Positions 61,590-64,000 of a stretch of 64,000 nucleotides of DNA are shown piece by piece; position 1 is the stretch's first letter; each line of letters begins with the position of its first letter. The position numbers and the translations under genes were made by a program. The notes under the pieces were generated by a model. The model made no database searches. It worked only from the letters and a program-made list of their open reading frames with translations, and was not told the DNA's origin. Source of the stretch: Bacillota bacterium (GTDB lineage Bacteria > Bacillota > Clostridia > Lachnospirales > Lachnospiraceae); assembly GCA_023414875.1 (NCBI GenBank), contig JAEZMV010000028.1, positions 124,001 through 188,000 of the forward strand. The letters are read 5' to 3'.

Positions 61590-63677
61590 TTGAAAAAAAA
61601 TAAAAAGGATATTAATTTTAAAATTTTAATTACAAAAATAATTGGTAGTATACGAATAAAGTTAGTATTTTGTTTTTTGGTTCCTGTCTTATTTATTATA
61701 ATTTTAGGAGTCAGTGCCTATAAAAGTTCATCAAAGGCTATAATCAAAACCTTTACAGATGCTACTGTGTCATCGGTTGAAAAGACCGGTGAATATTACA
61801 ATTTAATATTAATGAATATTGAGGATAAGGCAGTTTCACTTGTTGTTGCTTCTTCAATAAATGATTATTATTCAGGAGAATACTCGGATAACATACTTGA
61901 TGAAGGAAATGCATTTAAAGCAGCTCGAAGCTATGCCACAATGATGGCAAAATCAGACCGTTACATAGAGAATATATTCATCATTTCGAAAGTAGGAAAA
62001 CCAATCACTACTTATAATGTGTTTGGAGATGGCTTTGATTCCTATGGCAATTTTATTGAGACAGAAGAAGCTAAGTTAATTGATACGAAAGAGAGTTTAA
62101 ACTTATGGACGGGTTACCATGCTTTTGTGGACGAACATGTAGAAATTTCTAAGGATAATTATGCAATTACTTTATCAAGACAACTCCTTAATGCAACAAA
62201 TAAACAGATTGGGTATCTTTTTATTGATGTCTCAATAAATGCTATCTCTGATGCAATGAAAACTTTGAAGTTGCCGGAAAATAGTTATCTTGCTTTTATA
62301 TCAAAGGATGGCAGAGAAATAACTCCTGATGGAGATACTGCAGAGCCCATCTTTACGACTTTAAAGGAATATGAAAATATTGAAATAAATGCGGATAAGT
62401 ACGGGCATCAAACTATTACATATAATGGCAAAGAACATGAATTTTTCTATTCTAAAGTAGGAGACAGCGGGGCAGTTGTATGCGCTATGATACCCTCTTC
62501 CTATCTTTTAGAGCAGACTAGCGCAATTAAAAGCCAGACATTCCTCCTGGTTGTGATTGCCGCTATTCTTGCAGTAACAATTGGAGTCATTGTAGCATAT
62601 GGGTTTGGTAAAGCAATTAAAGAAATGATTCTTACTCTATCCAGAGCTTCAAAAGGAGACTTAACAGCTACAGTAGAACATATTCGTAAGGATGAATTTG
62701 GAATACTTTCAAAAAGTATTAACAATATGATTGCTAATTTAAAAGAAGTAATTATAAAGGCTGATAAGGTTGGTCAGACTGTTATTGATTCTGCAAAAAA
62801 TGTTTCTGAAAACTCTGAACATTTATTAGAAACATCAAAGAGTATTTCAATTGCCATATCTGAAATCCAGCAGGGGAATATGCAACAAGCTGAAGATACA
62901 GAACATTGTTTAAGACTAACAGATGAATTGGCTAACCAAATAGATATGGTTCATGAGAATTCTTTAGCAATAGAAAAGATCGCTGAGATTACTAAAAATG
63001 TTATTTTGAATGGTATCAATGAGGTTGATCAACTTGCAAATGTATCTAATGAAAATATACAAGTTATGAATAATACGATTAAAAATATTGAAGAACTTGA
63101 GCAGGAATCCAAAGTAATAACAGACATTATTGCAGTTATCAATGGTATCGCAGAACAGACTAATTTACTATCATTAAATGCATCAATTGAGGCTGCAAGA
63201 GCTGGTGATGCGGGAAGAGGCTTCTCGGTAGTAGCTGATGAGATTCGGAAACTTTCAGATCAATCAGTAACCGCTGCAAAAAAAATTGAACAGATTATTA
63301 AGAATATCGTAGCTAAGACACATACAACTGTTAATACTGTTAAACAAGCCGGAACCATTTCTAAGTCTACTGAGGCCCGCCTAGATAATGTCGTTCATTT
63401 ATTTAATAACATAAATATACATGTAGACGATTTAGCGGAGAGGATGGAAAAGATTACTGATAGTATTAGCGAAATCAATCAATCTAAGACCGATACTCTG
63501 GGTTCAATAGAAAATATATCTTCTGTTGCTGAAGAAACAACAGCTGCATCTGAGGAAGTTGATGCTACTGCACAACAGCAGTTGGAGGTTGTAACAATGC
63601 TGAACGATGCTGTTAAATCTCTTAATCAGGATGCAACAGACCTTGCGGTTACAATTGAGTTATTTAAAATTGAATAA
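61590..63677 (+). CDS. Methyl-accepting chemotaxis protein with dCache sensor, TTG start
   Basis: A 695-residue chemoreceptor in the usual order: cytoplasmic Lys-rich tail, first membrane helix (about residues 24-46), extracytoplasmic dCache-like ligand domain (about 50-300), second helix (about 310-332), HAMP, then the signalling domain with tip sequence [19 protein letters not shown]. The start is a TTG at 61590 with GGGAGG 9 nt upstream; the nearby GTG frame closes at once. Likely ligands of dCache domains are amino acids or organic acids. Its promoter region is shared with the Ldh_2 gene. Confidence 0.9.
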   Translation: MKKNKKDINFKILITKIIGSIRIKLVFCFLVPVLFIIILGVSAYKSSSKAIIKTFTDATVSSVEKTGEYYNLILMNIEDKAVSLVVASSINDYYSGEYSDNILDEGNAFKAARSYATMMAKSDRYIENIFIISKVGKPITTYNVFGDGFDSYGNFIETEEAKLIDTKESLNLWTGYHAFVDEHVEISKDNYAITLSRQLLNATNKQIGYLFIDVSINAISDAMKTLKLPENSYLAFISKDGREITPDGDTAEPIFTTLKEYENIEINADKYGHQTITYNGKEHEFFYSKVGDSGAVVCAMIPSSYLLEQTSAIKSQTFLLVVIAAILAVTIGVIVAYGFGKAIKEMILTLSRASKGDLTATVEHIRKDEFGILSKSINNMIANLKEVIIKADKVGQTVIDSAKNVSENSEHLLETSKSISIAISEIQQGNMQQAEDTEHCLRLTDELANQIDMVHENSLAIEKIAEITKNVILNGINEVDQLANVSNENIQVMNNTIKNIEELEQESKVITDIIAVINGIAEQTNLLSLNASIEAARAGDAGRGFSVVADEIRKLSDQSVTAAKKIEQIIKNIVAKTHTTVNTVKQAGTISKSTEARLDNVVHLFNNINIHVDDLAERMEKITDSISEINQSKTDTLGSIENISSVAEETTAASEEVDATAQQQLEVVTMLNDAVKSLNQDATDLAVTIELFKIE

Positions 63678-63741
63678 ACATAGCATATGTAATTTTTAAA
63701 AAAAGGCAATCGCCACAGGGTGGTTGTCCGTATAAAAGTTA

Positions 63742-63780
63742 AAAACCTTCCTAGTCTATGCCAAAGTACAGGAAGGTTTT
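63742..63780 (+). terminator. Terminator after the chemoreceptor gene
   Basis: AAAACCTTCCT at 63742-63752 pairs exactly with AGGAAGGTTTT at 63770-63780 around a 17-nt loop. Confidence 0.8.
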
Positions 63781-63893
63781 AAACATTCAGCAATAATGGG
63801 CATCTGAGCTAAGTAATGAAAGTGGTATTGTTTCTTCCATTGAATAAAATGTCTTGATGTCAAAGGTTTAAAAGTAAAAGGTATGACAATAAA

Positions 63894-63916
63894 CTGCCAC
63901 TACACCACAGTGGTAG
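63894..63916 (+). terminator. Second hairpin with T-run
   Basis: CTGCCACT pairs with AGTGGTAG (one wobble) around ACACCAC and is followed by CTTTTTG. It could be a second terminator or a leader hairpin of the gene starting at 63992. Confidence 0.6.
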
Positions 63917-63991
63917 CTTTTTGATATTTATATGTATATTACCATCGAGAACTGTTCTATTATAACACGATGAGACAGCCTGGAGGTTAAG

Positions 63992-64000
63992 ATGATCAAT
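63992..64000 (+). CDS. Start of a gene cut by the window end
   Basis: ATG ATC AAT follows GGAGG by 5 nt. Only three codons are visible, so nothing can be said of the product. Confidence 0.45.

Larger units (their letters stand above)
63678..63991. other. Intergenic region with hairpins downstream of the chemoreceptor
   Basis: About 310 bp. It holds a small hairpin CCAC-AGGG-TGG near 63715, a terminator at 63742-63780 and another hairpin with T-run at 63894-63916. No gene is seen before 63992. Confidence 0.5.

Noticed and set aside
63700..63920. Hairpins that could be an IS200/IS605-type element end.
   Set aside because: No transposase or TnpB sequence is visible, and two of the hairpins are adequately explained as terminators.

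Overview
This is a low-GC Firmicutes chromosome segment. It looks like a plant-polysaccharide-fermenting Lachnospiraceae / clostridial cluster XIVa bacterium, related to the Lachnoclostridium (Clostridium) phytofermentans group. The reasons are the AT-rich intergenic DNA, strong AGGAGG ribosome binding sites, cytoplasmic GH8/GH9/GH3 enzymes, a hexuronate (uxaC, kdgK, kdgA) pathway, a second rsmH copy, a LysM-GH18 spore-type protein and a vanG-type ligase. I see no rRNA, tRNA, CRISPR array, complete transposon or phage. The assignment is inference from gene content only.

Region 1-8.4 kb: two divergent transcription units start from a 730-bp promoter region. Leftward are a glycerate 2-kinase and an enolase paralogue cut by the window edge. 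Rightward are an ornithine-cyclodeaminase-family dehydrogenase, an AGCS Na+/amino-acid symporter, a LarA-type nickel racemase and a DRE-TIM condensing enzyme of the Re-citrate/isopropylmalate synthase type. Together they suggest an unassigned pathway feeding an imported amino or hydroxy acid through D-glycerate and 2-phosphoglycerate to PEP. A striking 10-11 bp-phased A-tract repeat lies before the last gene.

Region 8.4-26 kb: signalling and cell surface. It holds a chemoreceptor fused to a sugar-binding domain, an AgrC/AgrA-like two-component pair, an HD-GYP phosphodiesterase, a DUF3089 lipoprotein, a small LemA-like protein followed by its broken copy, a secreted WG-repeat protein, a GGDEF-EAL sensor and a double 5'-nucleotidase. 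Two copies of a 21-bp-repeat/promoter module lie in front of the HD-GYP gene and the small-protein/WG operon, close to the LytTR regulator gene.

Region 26-46 kb: a LysM-GH18 protein that has lost its catalytic residues, a GH9 enzyme without a signal peptide, a vanG-type ligase with a soluble racemase, rsmH2, a degenerate GGDEF protein, trkA-trkH, carbamate kinase, a beta-helix secreted protein, and kdgK/kdgA with a divergent IclR regulator, followed by greA and an MFS pseudogene.

Region 46-64 kb: secreted PrcB-type and Ig-like proteins; an AraC regulator divergent from GH8 and GH3 xylo-oligosaccharide enzymes; a ferritin-like protein; a split chromate transporter; a DUF2752/DUF4234 membrane pair; a second HD-GYP protein; uxaC translationally coupled to a 54-residue LacI DNA-binding domain; an ECF-type membrane component; an Ldh_2-family reductase; and a chemoreceptor. 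The Ldh_2 gene, kdgK and kdgA share an upstream CGTTTCRCAA motif, which ties the reductase to the hexuronate regulon.
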